Assembly (NCBI RefSeq): GCF_001941825.1
Contig: NZ_CP019038.1
Span: 4,898,001-4,962,000 of the forward strand
Length of the DNA: 64,000 bases
Source: Massilia putida
GTDB taxonomy: Bacteria; Pseudomonadota; Gammaproteobacteria; Burkholderiales; Burkholderiaceae_D
Reading direction: 5' to 3'
The notes below the pieces were generated by a model that worked only from the letters and a program-made list of their open reading frames with translations, was not told the DNA's origin and searched no databases. The position numbers and the translations under genes were made by a program. Shown here in pieces: positions 25,839-34,016 of the stretch; within the stretch, counting starts at the first letter, position 1, and the number at the start of each line of letters is the position of its first letter.

Positions 25839-26513
25839 ATGACGACAACGAACGCACACGCAGCACCCACCGACATCCTCCTGATCCGCCACGGCGAAAC
25901 GGCCTGGAACGCCGAACGCCGCCTGCAGGGCCACCTGGACATCCCGCTCAACGACGAGGGCGAGCGCCAGGCCGCGCTGCTGGCGTCCGCGCTAGCGACG
26001 GAGCCGATCGACGTCCTTGTCGCGAGCGATCTGCGGCGCGCACGCCAGACGGCCCAGGCCGTGGCCGACCTGCGCGGCCTGGCGCTGGACATCGAACCGG
26101 CACTGCGCGAGCGCGGCTACGGCGGCTTCGAAGGTTTGTTGTACAGCGAGATCGAGCAGCGCTTCCCGCGCGAATTCGCCGCCTGGCAGGCGCGCGACAT
26201 CGAGGCGCAACTGCCGCCGGGCCGCAATGTGGGAGAGAGCTTCCGCACCTTCTTCGACCGCGCCACCGGCGCCATCCTGGCGCTGGCGGCGGCCAATCCG
26301 GGCAAGACCATGGCGCTCGTCGCGCATGGCGGCGTGCTGGAATGCGCGTACCGGCTGGCGCAGGGGCTGCCGCTAGAAACGCCGCGCGACTTCAAGGTCT
26401 ACAACGCCAGCATCAACCGCTTCCGCTTCGATCCGGCCGGCGGTGGCCTGACATTGCACAGCTGGGGCGAGGTGGATCACCTGCGTCCGGCCGTGCTGGA
26501 CGAACTGCCTTGA
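25839..26513 (+). CDS. Histidine phosphatase family protein (phosphoglycerate mutase-like)
   Basis: This is a 224-residue protein. The catalytic RHGE motif gives H18 in LLIRHGETAWN, with the second histidine H163 in ALVAHGGVLE and the acid/base glutamate in the LRERGYGGFEG region. Motifs match the GpmB/CobC-like branch. Substrate is not determined by sequence; members are phosphatases for diverse metabolites rather than glycolytic mutases. It begins 83 bases after the YbhB gene, same strand. Confidence 0.88.
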   Translation: MTTTNAHAAPTDILLIRHGETAWNAERRLQGHLDIPLNDEGERQAALLASALATEPIDVLVASDLRRARQTAQAVADLRGLALDIEPALRERGYGGFEGLLYSEIEQRFPREFAAWQARDIEAQLPPGRNVGESFRTFFDRATGAILALAAANPGKTMALVAHGGVLECAYRLAQGLPLETPRDFKVYNASINRFRFDPAGGGLTLHSWGEVDHLRPAVLDELP

Positions 26514-26643
26514 CGGCATGCTGGTGGAATTGGCAAGTGTTTTCTGGTACGTGCGCAACAATTCAGCAAAAAAATGTGCTGATAAATTAAGCAGCACTTC
26601 AGGTAAAATAGCGAGTTCCCATCGCTTCCCATGATTTTCTGCC

Positions 26644-27669
26644 GTGCAAATTGGTCCATATACGCTGCGCAATAATGTCTTCGTCGCCCCGATGGCCGGG
26701 GTGACCGACCGTCCGTTCCGCCAGCTGTGCAAAAAGCTGGGCGCGGGCTACGCGGTGTCCGAGATGGCGGCGTCGAATCCCCGCCTGTGGGCCAGCGAGA
26801 AGAGCGCGCGCCGTACCGACCACGCGGGCGAGATGGAGCCGAAGGCCGTGCAGATCGCCGGCGCCGACCCGCACGACCTGGCCGAATGCGCCAAGTTCAA
26901 CGTCGAGCGCGGCGCCCAGATCATCGACATCAATATGGGGTGTCCGGTCAAGAAGGTCTGCAACAACTGGTGCGGCTCGGCGCTGCTGCAGCATGAAGAC
27001 CTCGTGCAGCGCATCCTGGACGCCGTCGTGAACGCCGTCGACGTGCCCGTCACCCTGAAATTCCGCACCGGCTGGGATCGCGAAAACAAGAACGCGCTGA
27101 CCATCGCCCGGATGGCCGAGGAGGCCGGCATCGCCATGCTGACCCTGCACGGCCGCACCCGCGCCGACGGCTATAAAGGGGATGCCGAGTACGACACCAT
27201 CGCCGCCGTCAAGGCCGCCGTCGGCATTCCGGTCGTGGCCAATGGCGACATCACGACGCCGGACAAGGCGAAATTCGTGCTCGACTACACGGGCGCCGAC
27301 GCCGTCATGATCGGCCGGGCCGCCCAGGGCCGCCCGTGGATTTGTCGCGAAATCGATTACTTTCTGCGCACGGGCGCCTACCTGCCGGCGCCGCGGGTGG
27401 ACGAGGTGCGCGAACTCATGAATGAACACCTGCCGGCCCACTACGCCTTCTACGGCGAATACCTGGGCGTACGTACGGCACGCAAGCACATCGGCTGGTA
27501 TGTCGAAGATTTGCCCGGTGGCGAAGAATTCCGCCAGCGTATGAACCGTCTGGAATCGACGGCCGAACAGCTGGCCGCCGTCGATGAATTTTTTAAATCG
27601 CAACACCGGTATGGCGAGCGGTTACAATACCGGCCCGCGCATCCTGCCGATAATGCGATCGCGGCATAA
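26644..27669 (+). CDS. dusB: tRNA dihydrouridine synthase B
   Basis: This is a 341-residue flavoenzyme that reduces U17 of tRNA. The start is a GTG (VQIGPYTLRNNVF); no ATG fits the conserved N-terminus. FMN-binding APMAGVTDRPFR, the catalytic cysteine C100 in INMGCP, and TLHGRTRADGYKG with ANGDI and MIGRAAQGRPWI are all in place. After GCP the usual AGSALL appears as CNNWCGSALL, which adds two cysteines. Fis follows, as in the classic dusB-fis operon, but with an unusual 224-base gap that holds a structured repeat. Confidence 0.95.
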   Translation: MQIGPYTLRNNVFVAPMAGVTDRPFRQLCKKLGAGYAVSEMAASNPRLWASEKSARRTDHAGEMEPKAVQIAGADPHDLAECAKFNVERGAQIIDINMGCPVKKVCNNWCGSALLQHEDLVQRILDAVVNAVDVPVTLKFRTGWDRENKNALTIARMAEEAGIAMLTLHGRTRADGYKGDAEYDTIAAVKAAVGIPVVANGDITTPDKAKFVLDYTGADAVMIGRAAQGRPWICREIDYFLRTGAYLPAPRVDEVRELMNEHLPAHYAFYGEYLGVRTARKHIGWYVEDLPGGEEFRQRMNRLESTAEQLAAVDEFFKSQHRYGERLQYRPAHPADNAIAA

Positions 27670-27734
27670 CCGATTAGCAGTAGAAACAAGAAAAACAACG
27701 AGGATTCGGAGACGAAGCTGTCACAAGCAGCGTA

Positions 27735-27862
27735 ACGGTGGCCTCGGGAACCGTAGCGAGCGGGAGGAGTTTCGTCCGAGAAGCGCAGCCGTACTCACGG
27801 TACGGCCGGTCCGCCGTAGCGGCGCATCGCAGGACGAAAATTCGACGCGCAGTCGGTTCATG
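27735..27862. repeat. Dispersed structured element, family C copy 2, between dusB and fis
   Basis: TTTCGTCC and GGACGAAA close a long hairpin enclosing GCAGCCGTACTCACGGTACG and CGGTCCGCCGTAGCGGC. Read in reverse, its blocks (CCTGCGATGC, GCTGCGCTTCTCGG, CGCTACGGTT) follow the same order as the element at 21557-21681. It would form part of a dusB-fis message. Confidence 0.6.
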
Positions 27863-27893
27863 AGGACCACCCCTAACAGGATGAAGCAGCAAC

Positions 27894-28127
27894 ATGAGTA
27901 AAGAAAGTATCCAGGAAGTCGTTCAGAAAAGCCTCGAAGACTATTTCAACGACCTGGGCGAGCAAAAACCGACGAACATCTACGACATGATGCTCCTGAC
28001 CGTCGAAAAACCGATCTTGCAGGTGGTGATGACGCGGGCGGAAGGCAATCAGTCGCATGCGGCCCAGATGCTGGGCATTAATCGCAATACCTTGCGCAAG
28101 AAGTTGCAGGAGCACGGGCTGCTGTAA
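27894..28127 (+). CDS. fis: Fis family DNA-binding protein
   Basis: This 77-residue protein has the Fis helix-turn-helix at its C-terminus ([20 protein letters not shown]). The N-terminal part is shorter than E. coli Fis (98 residues), as is normal in betaproteobacteria. It is a nucleoid protein that bends DNA and tunes growth-phase transcription. The hairpin-rich gap ahead of it may affect its expression. purH follows 95 bases downstream. Confidence 0.95.
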   Translation: MSKESIQEVVQKSLEDYFNDLGEQKPTNIYDMMLLTVEKPILQVVMTRAEGNQSHAAQMLGINRNTLRKKLQEHGLL

Positions 28128-28222
28128 GCCGCCGGCGGAGGGGCCGGGGCGTGCAGGCGTGCGTCGGCCCTTTGTCCGGCGTGCGCGACCCCGTCCAGAT
28201 TTTTTTTCAACAGGCCACTCCC

Positions 28223-29809
28223 ATGATCAAACAAGCACTCATCTCCGTTTCCGACAAGACCGGCGTCCTCGATTTCGCGCGCGCGCTGTCCGCCCTCGGC
28301 GTGAACATCCTGTCCACCGGCGGCACCGCCAAACTGCTGCAGGACAATGGTGTGCCGGTGACCGAAGTCGCCGACTACACCGGCTTCCCGGAAATGCTCG
28401 ATGGCCGCGTGAAGACGCTGCATCCCAAGGTCCACGGCGGCATCCTGGCCCGCCGCGACTTCCCGGAGCACGTTGCCAAGCTGGAAGAGCACGGCATTCC
28501 GGAGATCGACATGGTGGTGGTCAACCTGTATCCGTTCCAGGCGACTGTCGCCAAAGAGCAATGCTCGCTGGAAGACGCGATCGAGAACATCGACATCGGC
28601 GGCCCGACCATGCTGCGCTCGGCCGCGAAGAACCACCGCGACGTCGTCGTGATCGTCGACCCGGCCGACTACGGCCCGGTGCTGGCGGAAATGAAGGGCA
28701 CCGGTGAAACGGCCGGCAGCGTGGGCTATGAAACGAAATTCCGCCTGGCCAAGAAAGTGTTCGCGCACACGGCGCAATACGACGCCGCCATCACGAACTA
28801 CCTGACGAGCCTCGGCCCGGACAAGAACCACACGAACCGGGCCGCCTACCCGCAGACGCTGAACCTGCACTTCGAAAAAGTCCAGGACATGCGCTACGGC
28901 GAAAACCCGCACCAGACGGCCGCGTTCTACCGCGACCTCGTGCCGGCCGCCGGCAGCCTGGCCAACTACCGCCAGCTACAGGGCAAGGAACTGTCGTACA
29001 ACAATATCGCCGACGCGGACGCGGCCTGGGAATGCGTCAAGTCGCTGGGCGGATTCAACCTGCCGGCCGGCTGCGTGATCATCAAGCATGCGAACCCGTG
29101 CGGCGTGGCCATCGGCGCCGACGCCCTGGACGCGTACCAGCGCGCCCTCAAGACGGACCCGACCTCGGCCTTCGGCGGCATCATCGCCTTCAACGTGCCG
29201 GTCGACGGCCCGGCGGCGGAAGCGATCGCCAAGCTGTTCGTGGAAGTCGTGATCGCCCCGGCCTTCACGGCCGAAGCGCTCGCCATCATGGCCACCAAGC
29301 AGAACGTGCGCCTGCTGGAAATCGCCCTCGGCGACGGTATGAACGTCTACGACGTCAAGCGTGTGGGCGGCGGCCTGCTCGTGCAGTCGCCGGATGCGAA
29401 GGACGTCCTGCCGGGCGACCTGCGCGTCGTGACGAAGAAACAGCCGACCCAGCAGCAGCTGCAAGACCTGATGTTCGCGTGGCGCGTGGCCAAGTACGTG
29501 AAATCGAACGCGATCGTGTTCTGCGCCGACGGCATGACGCTCGGCGTCGGCGCCGGCCAGATGAGCCGCATCGATTCCGCGCGCATCGCCTCGATCAAGG
29601 CGCAGAACGCCGGCCTGTCGCTGGTGGGCTCGGCCGTGGCGTCGGACGCGTTCTTCCCGTTCCGCGACGGTCTCGACGTCGTCGTCGATGCGGGCGCGAC
29701 CTGCGTCATCCACCCGGGCGGCTCGATGCGCGACCAGGAAGTGATCGACGCGGCGGATGAACGCGGTGTGGTCATGCTCTATACTGGGACGCGTCACTTC
29801 CGCCATTAA
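28223..29809 (+). CDS. purH: Bifunctional AICAR formyltransferase/IMP cyclohydrolase
   Basis: This is a 528-residue enzyme for the last two steps of IMP synthesis. The N-terminal cyclohydrolase (MGS-like) domain opens with [19 protein letters not shown] and contains [10 protein letters not shown]. The C-terminal formyltransferase has [13 protein letters not shown] and the ending YTGTRHFRH. The ATG at 28223 begins the conserved sequence, while the extension to 28151 does not. The ribosome site is poor and the ATG follows a run of eight T, so translation may be weak. A perfect 12-base-stem terminator lies just past the stop. Confidence 0.97.
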   Translation: MIKQALISVSDKTGVLDFARALSALGVNILSTGGTAKLLQDNGVPVTEVADYTGFPEMLDGRVKTLHPKVHGGILARRDFPEHVAKLEEHGIPEIDMVVVNLYPFQATVAKEQCSLEDAIENIDIGGPTMLRSAAKNHRDVVVIVDPADYGPVLAEMKGTGETAGSVGYETKFRLAKKVFAHTAQYDAAITNYLTSLGPDKNHTNRAAYPQTLNLHFEKVQDMRYGENPHQTAAFYRDLVPAAGSLANYRQLQGKELSYNNIADADAAWECVKSLGGFNLPAGCVIIKHANPCGVAIGADALDAYQRALKTDPTSAFGGIIAFNVPVDGPAAEAIAKLFVEVVIAPAFTAEALAIMATKQNVRLLEIALGDGMNVYDVKRVGGGLLVQSPDAKDVLPGDLRVVTKKQPTQQQLQDLMFAWRVAKYVKSNAIVFCADGMTLGVGAGQMSRIDSARIASIKAQNAGLSLVGSAVASDAFFPFRDGLDVVVDAGATCVIHPGGSMRDQEVIDAADERGVVMLYTGTRHFRH

Positions 29810-29819
29810 TTTGGGAAAT

Positions 29820-29856
29820 GGTCGTGGTGACAAAGTCACCACGACCTGTGTTTTTG
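29820..29856 (+). terminator. Rho-independent terminator of purH
   Basis: GGTCGTGGTGAC pairs perfectly with GTCACCACGACC around an AAA loop, followed by TGTGTTTTT, 10 bases past the purH stop. Confidence 0.85.
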
Positions 29857-29903
29857 CACAGTATTTTTCCCACGAAACACCCTCGCCGGTATAACATTCG
29901 ATA

Positions 29904-30449
29904 ATGATTATTCTCGGCATCGACCCGGGCCTGCGTACGACAGGGTTCGGCGTCATTGAAAAGCAAGGCAACCGGTTGCGCTACATCGCGTCCGGCACCA
30001 TCAAGACCGGCAGCGAAGGCGCGTTGCCGCCGCGTCTGAAAGTCATCCTGACCGGCGTCAGCGAAATCGTCGCCACCTACCAGCCGGCCTGCGCGGCCAT
30101 CGAAAAAGTCTTCGTCAACGTCAATCCCCAGTCGACCCTGCTGCTCGGCCAGGCGCGCGGCGCCGCGATCACGGCCCTCGTCGGTGCCGACCTCGAGGTG
30201 GCGGAGTACACGCCCACGCAAGTGAAACAGGCCGTCGTCGGCACGGGCAAGGCCGTCAAGGCGCAGGTGCAGGACATGGTGGCGCGCCTGCTCAAGCTGC
30301 CGGGCCTGCCGGGCTCGGATGCGGCCGATGCGCTCGGCATTGCGATCTGCCATGCCAACAGCCATGATGCGCTGGCGCTGGTGGGGGCGCTCGCGCCGGC
30401 CAATCCGAAAAAGCCGGCGCTGCACATGAAGCGCGGCCGCCTCGTCTAA
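29904..30449 (+). CDS. ruvC: Holliday junction resolvase RuvC
   Basis: This is a 181-residue endonuclease that cuts Holliday junctions in recombinational repair. The four acidic catalytic residues are visible: D7 in GIDPGL, E67 in AIEKVF, and D139 with D142 in [15 protein letters not shown]-like -10 precedes the start. ruvA follows after 16 bases and ruvB after a repeat-filled gap, so the ruvC-ruvA-ruvB order is kept. I find no LexA box ahead of it. Confidence 0.97.
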   Translation: MIILGIDPGLRTTGFGVIEKQGNRLRYIASGTIKTGSEGALPPRLKVILTGVSEIVATYQPACAAIEKVFVNVNPQSTLLLGQARGAAITALVGADLEVAEYTPTQVKQAVVGTGKAVKAQVQDMVARLLKLPGLPGSDAADALGIAICHANSHDALALVGALAPANPKKPALHMKRGRLV

Positions 30450-30465
30450 TTATTGAAAGGTCACC

Positions 30466-31044
30466 ATGATCGGTCGTCTCTCCGGAGTCCTGCTGGAAAA
30501 GAATCCGCCGCAAGTGCTCGTCGATTGCCAGGGTGTCGGCTATGAAGTCGACGTGCCGATGAGCACGTTCTACAACCTGCCGCACACGGGCGAGAAGGTC
30601 ACGCTGTTCACGCACTACGTCGTGCGCGAGGATGCGCACCTGCTGTTCGGCTTCGGCTCGTCGAACGAGCGCGCCGTGTTCCGCCAGCTGATCAAGATCA
30701 CCGGCGTCGGCGCGCGCACGGCGCTGTCCATCCTGTCCGGCATGACTGTGAACGACCTCGCCCAGGCCGTGACGTTGCAGGAAGCGGGACGCCTGATCAA
30801 GGTGCCGGGCATCGGCAAGAAGACGGCCGAGCGCCTGCTGCTGGAACTGAAGGGCAAGCTGGGGGCCGATATCGGCGTCGCGGCCGGCACGCCGCACGAC
30901 GACGCGCAGGCAGACGTGCTCAATGCGCTGCTGGCTTTGGGGTATTCTGACAAGGAAGCCCTGATCGCGATCAAGAACATGCCGGCCGGGACCAGTGTGT
31001 CCGACGGTATCAAGCTGGCGTTGAAGGCGCTGTCCAAAGCGTAA
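30466..31044 (+). CDS. ruvA: Holliday junction branch migration protein RuvA
   Basis: This 192-residue protein forms the tetramer that holds the four-way junction and loads RuvB. The OB-fold start [20 protein letters not shown], the helix-hairpin-helix motifs ([13 protein letters not shown] and [16 protein letters not shown]) and the C-terminal RuvB-binding domain ([16 protein letters not shown]) are complete. AAAGG lies before the ATG. Confidence 0.97.
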   Translation: MIGRLSGVLLEKNPPQVLVDCQGVGYEVDVPMSTFYNLPHTGEKVTLFTHYVVREDAHLLFGFGSSNERAVFRQLIKITGVGARTALSILSGMTVNDLAQAVTLQEAGRLIKVPGIGKKTAERLLLELKGKLGADIGVAAGTPHDDAQADVLNALLALGYSDKEALIAIKNMPAGTSVSDGIKLALKALSKA

Positions 31045-31058
31045 TTTAAGTGTAATTT

Positions 31059-31184
31059 GGTAGGGCGGGCATTTGAGGCCGGGGCCTCAACTGAAACGCG
31101 CCCACGCGTTCAACGTCCGCCGGCACGCAGGCGGCATATTCAACGTCGCGTATCACCGCGTGGGCACGGCGTGCCCACCCTACA
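31059..31184. repeat. Family A element copy 3, between ruvA and ruvB
   Basis: The left part reads GTAGGGCGGGCATTTGAGGC, a GGCCTC-type hairpin, then GCGCCCACGCG. The right part holds CGTATCACCGCG and the hairpin GTGGGCACGGCGTGCCCACC ending in CTAC. The first 45 bases match copy 4 at 36.9 kb with few differences. It fills most of the 167-base gap within the ruv cluster. Confidence 0.75.
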
Positions 31185-31211
31185 CGAACCCAGGTATCCG
31201 AACAAAGAGTC

Positions 31212-32279
31212 ATGAGCATCCAGACCGACAATTTCACCGAGCAGCGCATCATCGACGCCGCGCCGGCCTCGCCCAACGAGGAGGCGATCGAGCGCGCGCT
31301 GCGTCCCAAGCATCTGGACGAATACGTCGGCCAGGAAAAGATCCGCGACCAGCTGGAGATCTTCATTCACGCGGCGAGAAAACGCCGGGAAGCGCTCGAT
31401 CACACGCTGTTGTTCGGCCCGCCGGGCCTGGGCAAGACGACGCTCGCCCACATCATTGCGCGCGAGATGGGGGTGAACCTGCGCCAGACGTCCGGCCCCG
31501 TGCTGGAGCGCCCCGGCGACCTGGCCGCGCTGCTGACCAACCTGGAAGCGAACGACGTGCTGTTCATCGACGAGATCCACCGCCTGTCGCCCGTGGTCGA
31601 GGAGATCCTGTACCCGGCGCTGGAAGACTATCAGATCGACATCATGATCGGCGAAGGCCCGGCCGCGCGGTCCGTGAAGCTCGACCTGCAGCCGTTCACG
31701 CTCGTCGGCGCCACCACGCGCGCCGGCATGTTGACGAATCCGCTGCGCGACCGCTTCGGCATCGTCGCCCGGCTGGAGTTCTACAACGTCGACGAGCTGA
31801 CCAAGATCGTCGCGCGCAGCGCCGCGCTGCTGGAAGCGCCGATCAAGGAAGAGGGCGCGCGCGAAGTCGCCCAGCGCGCGCGGGGCACCCCGCGTATCGC
31901 CAACCGCCTGCTGCGGCGCGTGCGCGATTATGCGGAAGTGAAGGGCAACGGCGAGATCACCAAGGACATGGCCGACCGCGCGCTGCGCATGCTGGACGTG
32001 GACACGGTCGGGTTCGACGTGATGGACAGGAAGCTGCTGGAGGCGGTGCTGTTCAAGTTCGCCGGCGGTCCTGTCGGCATCGGCAACCTGGCCGCCGCCA
32101 TCGGCGAAGCGGCGGACACCATCGAGGATGTGCTGGAACCGTTCCTGATCCAGCAGGGCTATCTGCAGCGCACGCCGCGCGGCCGCATCGCCACGCCGCT
32201 CGCCTACCGGCATTTCGGCATCGCCGCGCCGCGCATCAGCCCGACCGGCGACCTGTGGGACAACCTGTCCCCGGTTTGA
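31212..32279 (+). CDS. ruvB: Holliday junction DNA helicase RuvB
   Basis: This is a 355-residue AAA+ motor driving branch migration. Walker A is GPPGLGKT at 69-76, and Walker B is DEIH with D120 and E121. The arginine-finger region [11 protein letters not shown] and the C-terminal winged helix ([19 protein letters not shown]) are present. The N-terminal 20 residues are variable. It is probably co-transcribed with ruvCA, reading through the family A element, since no terminator or clear promoter separates them. Confidence 0.97.
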   Translation: MSIQTDNFTEQRIIDAAPASPNEEAIERALRPKHLDEYVGQEKIRDQLEIFIHAARKRREALDHTLLFGPPGLGKTTLAHIIAREMGVNLRQTSGPVLERPGDLAALLTNLEANDVLFIDEIHRLSPVVEEILYPALEDYQIDIMIGEGPAARSVKLDLQPFTLVGATTRAGMLTNPLRDRFGIVARLEFYNVDELTKIVARSAALLEAPIKEEGAREVAQRARGTPRIANRLLRRVRDYAEVKGNGEITKDMADRALRMLDVDTVGFDVMDRKLLEAVLFKFAGGPVGIGNLAAAIGEAADTIEDVLEPFLIQQGYLQRTPRGRIATPLAYRHFGIAAPRISPTGDLWDNLSPV

Positions 32280-32313
32280 TTTTTATCTGTAGCGAAAAAT
32301 ACGACGGCGCGAG

Positions 32314-32721
32314 TCAGGACAGCGCCGGCTCCTGACGGTCGGGCTTGCGCATGGGGCGCTGGCGGCGGTCGGGGATGCCGGGGAAGACGAAGCTGATGAA
32401 CATCAGCACGGAGGCCGCGAGCAGCAGGCCGCCGCACCACAGCATGTCTTCCTCTTGGCGCGTCCACAGCAGGGCGAGGCTGGCCGTCGCCGGCAGCATC
32501 AGCAGCATGGCGCCCAGCGCGCGCAGTGCGATCGACCTGCGCATGCGGGATGCCAGCAGGGCGATGTACAGAAAGCTTCCCGAGATCAGGCTCACGCCGA
32601 ACAATCCGCCGAGTACGGACCAGCCGGGCATGCCGCGGGTGCTGACGTCGGACAGCACCAGCGGCGGTACCATCGGGATGGTCATGCCGATTAGAAAAGA
32701 CAGTAATCGCAGGAAAATCAT
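32314..32721 (-). CDS. Small membrane protein of unknown function
   Basis: I do not recognise this 135-residue protein. Four hydrophobic segments are evident: about residues 3-23 (FLRLLSFLIGMTIPMVPPLV), 36-57 (VLGGLFGVSLISGSFLYIAL), 67-85 (ALGAMLLMLPATASLALL) and 95-113 (CGGLLLAASVLMFISFVF). The short, strongly polar C-terminal tail (DRRQRPMRKPDRQEPALS) is probably cytoplasmic. It converges with ruvB. Base composition and codon use match its neighbours. Confidence 0.7.
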   Translation of the reverse strand: MIFLRLLSFLIGMTIPMVPPLVLSDVSTRGMPGWSVLGGLFGVSLISGSFLYIALLASRMRRSIALRALGAMLLMLPATASLALLWTRQEEDMLWCGGLLLAASVLMFISFVFPGIPDRRQRPMRKPDRQEPALS

Positions 32722-32859
32722 GCGACTGTCTCCATGCGGTTCCGGATTGCGAATCGATGCGTCATGCGGCGCGCCATGTAGAGTGAACTATCCGCCAGAT
32801 TAGCATAGCGTCACCGGACGTGGCGCGCGCGCACGCAAACGTTGTATTTACGACCGTCC

Positions 32860-33314
32860 CTATTCTTGACGCAGCCACACCTGCGAGCGTCCGAACATCG
32901 GCACGCCGACATACCCCCGCACTTCTACCTTCTTGCCGCCTTCATGAACGCTCAGTTTGCTCTTGTAGACCTTGCCGTTCTTGGGGTCGAGGATCTCGCC
33001 GCCGGCGTACTCGTCGCCATCCTTTTTAGGCCGGAAAGGATCGTCATGCCGATGATCGGCTGGTCCTTGCGCGCGCCCTGGCACAGCGAGCACTTGGGAT
33101 TCTGGTCTTCGTCCGGCGTGCGGAACAGTTTTTCGATCCTGCCCTGCAGTTCGCCCTGGTTCTCCGTGATGCGGATGAGGGCGGTCGGCTTGCCGGAAGT
33201 GTCGTCGATGGTCTTCCACAGTCCGACCGGCGAAGGGTCCTGGGCCCAGGCCAGTGGCGCGGCGAGGACGGTGGCGAAGGCCGCGAGGGCGGCGGCATGG
33301 ATCAGGGGGCGCAT
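32860..33314 (-). pseudogene. Secreted DUF2147 protein interrupted by a -1 frameshift
   Basis: The 5' part encodes a signal peptide (MRPLIHAAALAAFATVLAAP...AWAQ) and a typical DUF2147 start (PVGLWKTIDDTSGKP) with PKCSLCQG. The reading then fails at the run of five T (plus strand 33023-33027). The other frame continues at once with KKDGDEYAGGEILDP and ends PMFGRSQVWLRQE. One added base in that run restores a full-length DUF2147 protein of about 151 residues. AAGGAG sits ahead of the start. It is either a recent frameshift or a homopolymer sequencing error. Intact members are periplasmic proteins of unknown role. Confidence 0.82.
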
Positions 33315-33404
33315 GGTGTCTCCTTATTGGTTTGTCGGTTTCGTGCTCTGTCAGTGTAGCAAACTGCACGGTCGTTCGGTAAACGACGGCGCCCCCTCAC
33401 CGCA

Positions 33405-33941
33405 TCAATCCACCTCCGGCAGCAACAGCAGCAAGTCCGTCGGGCCGACGTCGACGCCCAGTTGCGAGAACAGCGTCGTCGCCTGGCCCCGGTGGTGCGT
33501 CTGGTGGTTGAACACATGCAGCAGGACGTCGCCAAGACGCTTGGTGCTGGCGATGCCCTTCATGGACGTCCAGCTGAACGCCCCGTCCAGCTGGGCCGGC
33601 TGGATCTCGTCGCAGAACGCGCCGATGGCCGCGTCCAGTGTCATGCGCAGCGCGTCCAGCTCGGGCAGCGTGGTGCACAGGCGCTGGTCCAGCGACGTCG
33701 GCCTCGGCAAATCGTCCAGGCATTGCAGCGACGCGAGGCCGGGCAGGGCGTCCGCGATGCGCTTGAACCAGATGAGATCCGCGATCACGAGGTGACCCAG
33801 CGTCCCGAACAAGGAACCGAAGAACGCGCCGCGGTCTTCGTGCAGCCGGTCCGCCGGCAGCGTGGCGGCCGCGTCGTACAGCTTCCGGTTCATCCATTGG
33901 TTGTAGGCGGCCAGCTGGGGAAAGTGCGAAGTATTGGTCAT
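33405..33941 (-). CDS. DinB family protein
   Basis: This 178-residue protein has the DinB/YfiT four-helix bundle. The probable metal ligands are H50 in LGHLVIADLIWFKR, and H146 and H150 in VFNHQTHHRGQ, the family hallmark. Members are metal-dependent thiol transferases or related enzymes; the substrate is unknown here. Length is slightly above the family mean. It begins 75 bases past the valS stop on the same strand, beyond a terminator, so it is probably transcribed separately. Confidence 0.88.
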   Translation of the reverse strand: MTNTSHFPQLAAYNQWMNRKLYDAAATLPADRLHEDRGAFFGSLFGTLGHLVIADLIWFKRIADALPGLASLQCLDDLPRPTSLDQRLCTTLPELDALRMTLDAAIGAFCDEIQPAQLDGAFSWTSMKGIASTKRLGDVLLHVFNHQTHHRGQATTLFSQLGVDVGPTDLLLLLPEVD

Positions 33942-33962
33942 GGTCGAAGGAGGGCGCAGGTG

Positions 33963-33995
33963 AAAAAAAACGCGCCGGGGTGAACCGGCGCGTCG
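33963..33995 (-). terminator. Rho-independent terminator of valS
   Basis: On the minus strand CGCGCCGG and CCGGCGCG form the stem, followed by eight T. It lies 21 bases past the valS stop and just before the DinB start. Confidence 0.88.
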
Positions 33996-34016
33996 TTCAG
34001 CAGAGAGCGTGCCGCA

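Noticed and set aside
33018..33032. Programmed -1 frameshifting at the DUF2147 A/T-run
   Set aside because: The zero-frame codons CTA AAA AGG do not form a canonical X XXY YYZ slippery heptamer, no downstream pseudoknot was evident, and DUF2147 is not known to use recoding. Mutation or read error is simpler.
32842..33795. 317-residue plus-strand reading frame across the DUF2147 and DinB genes
   Set aside because: Both genes underneath have recognisable domains on the minus strand; the plus-strand product lacks motifs and starts at a TTG without a ribosome site.
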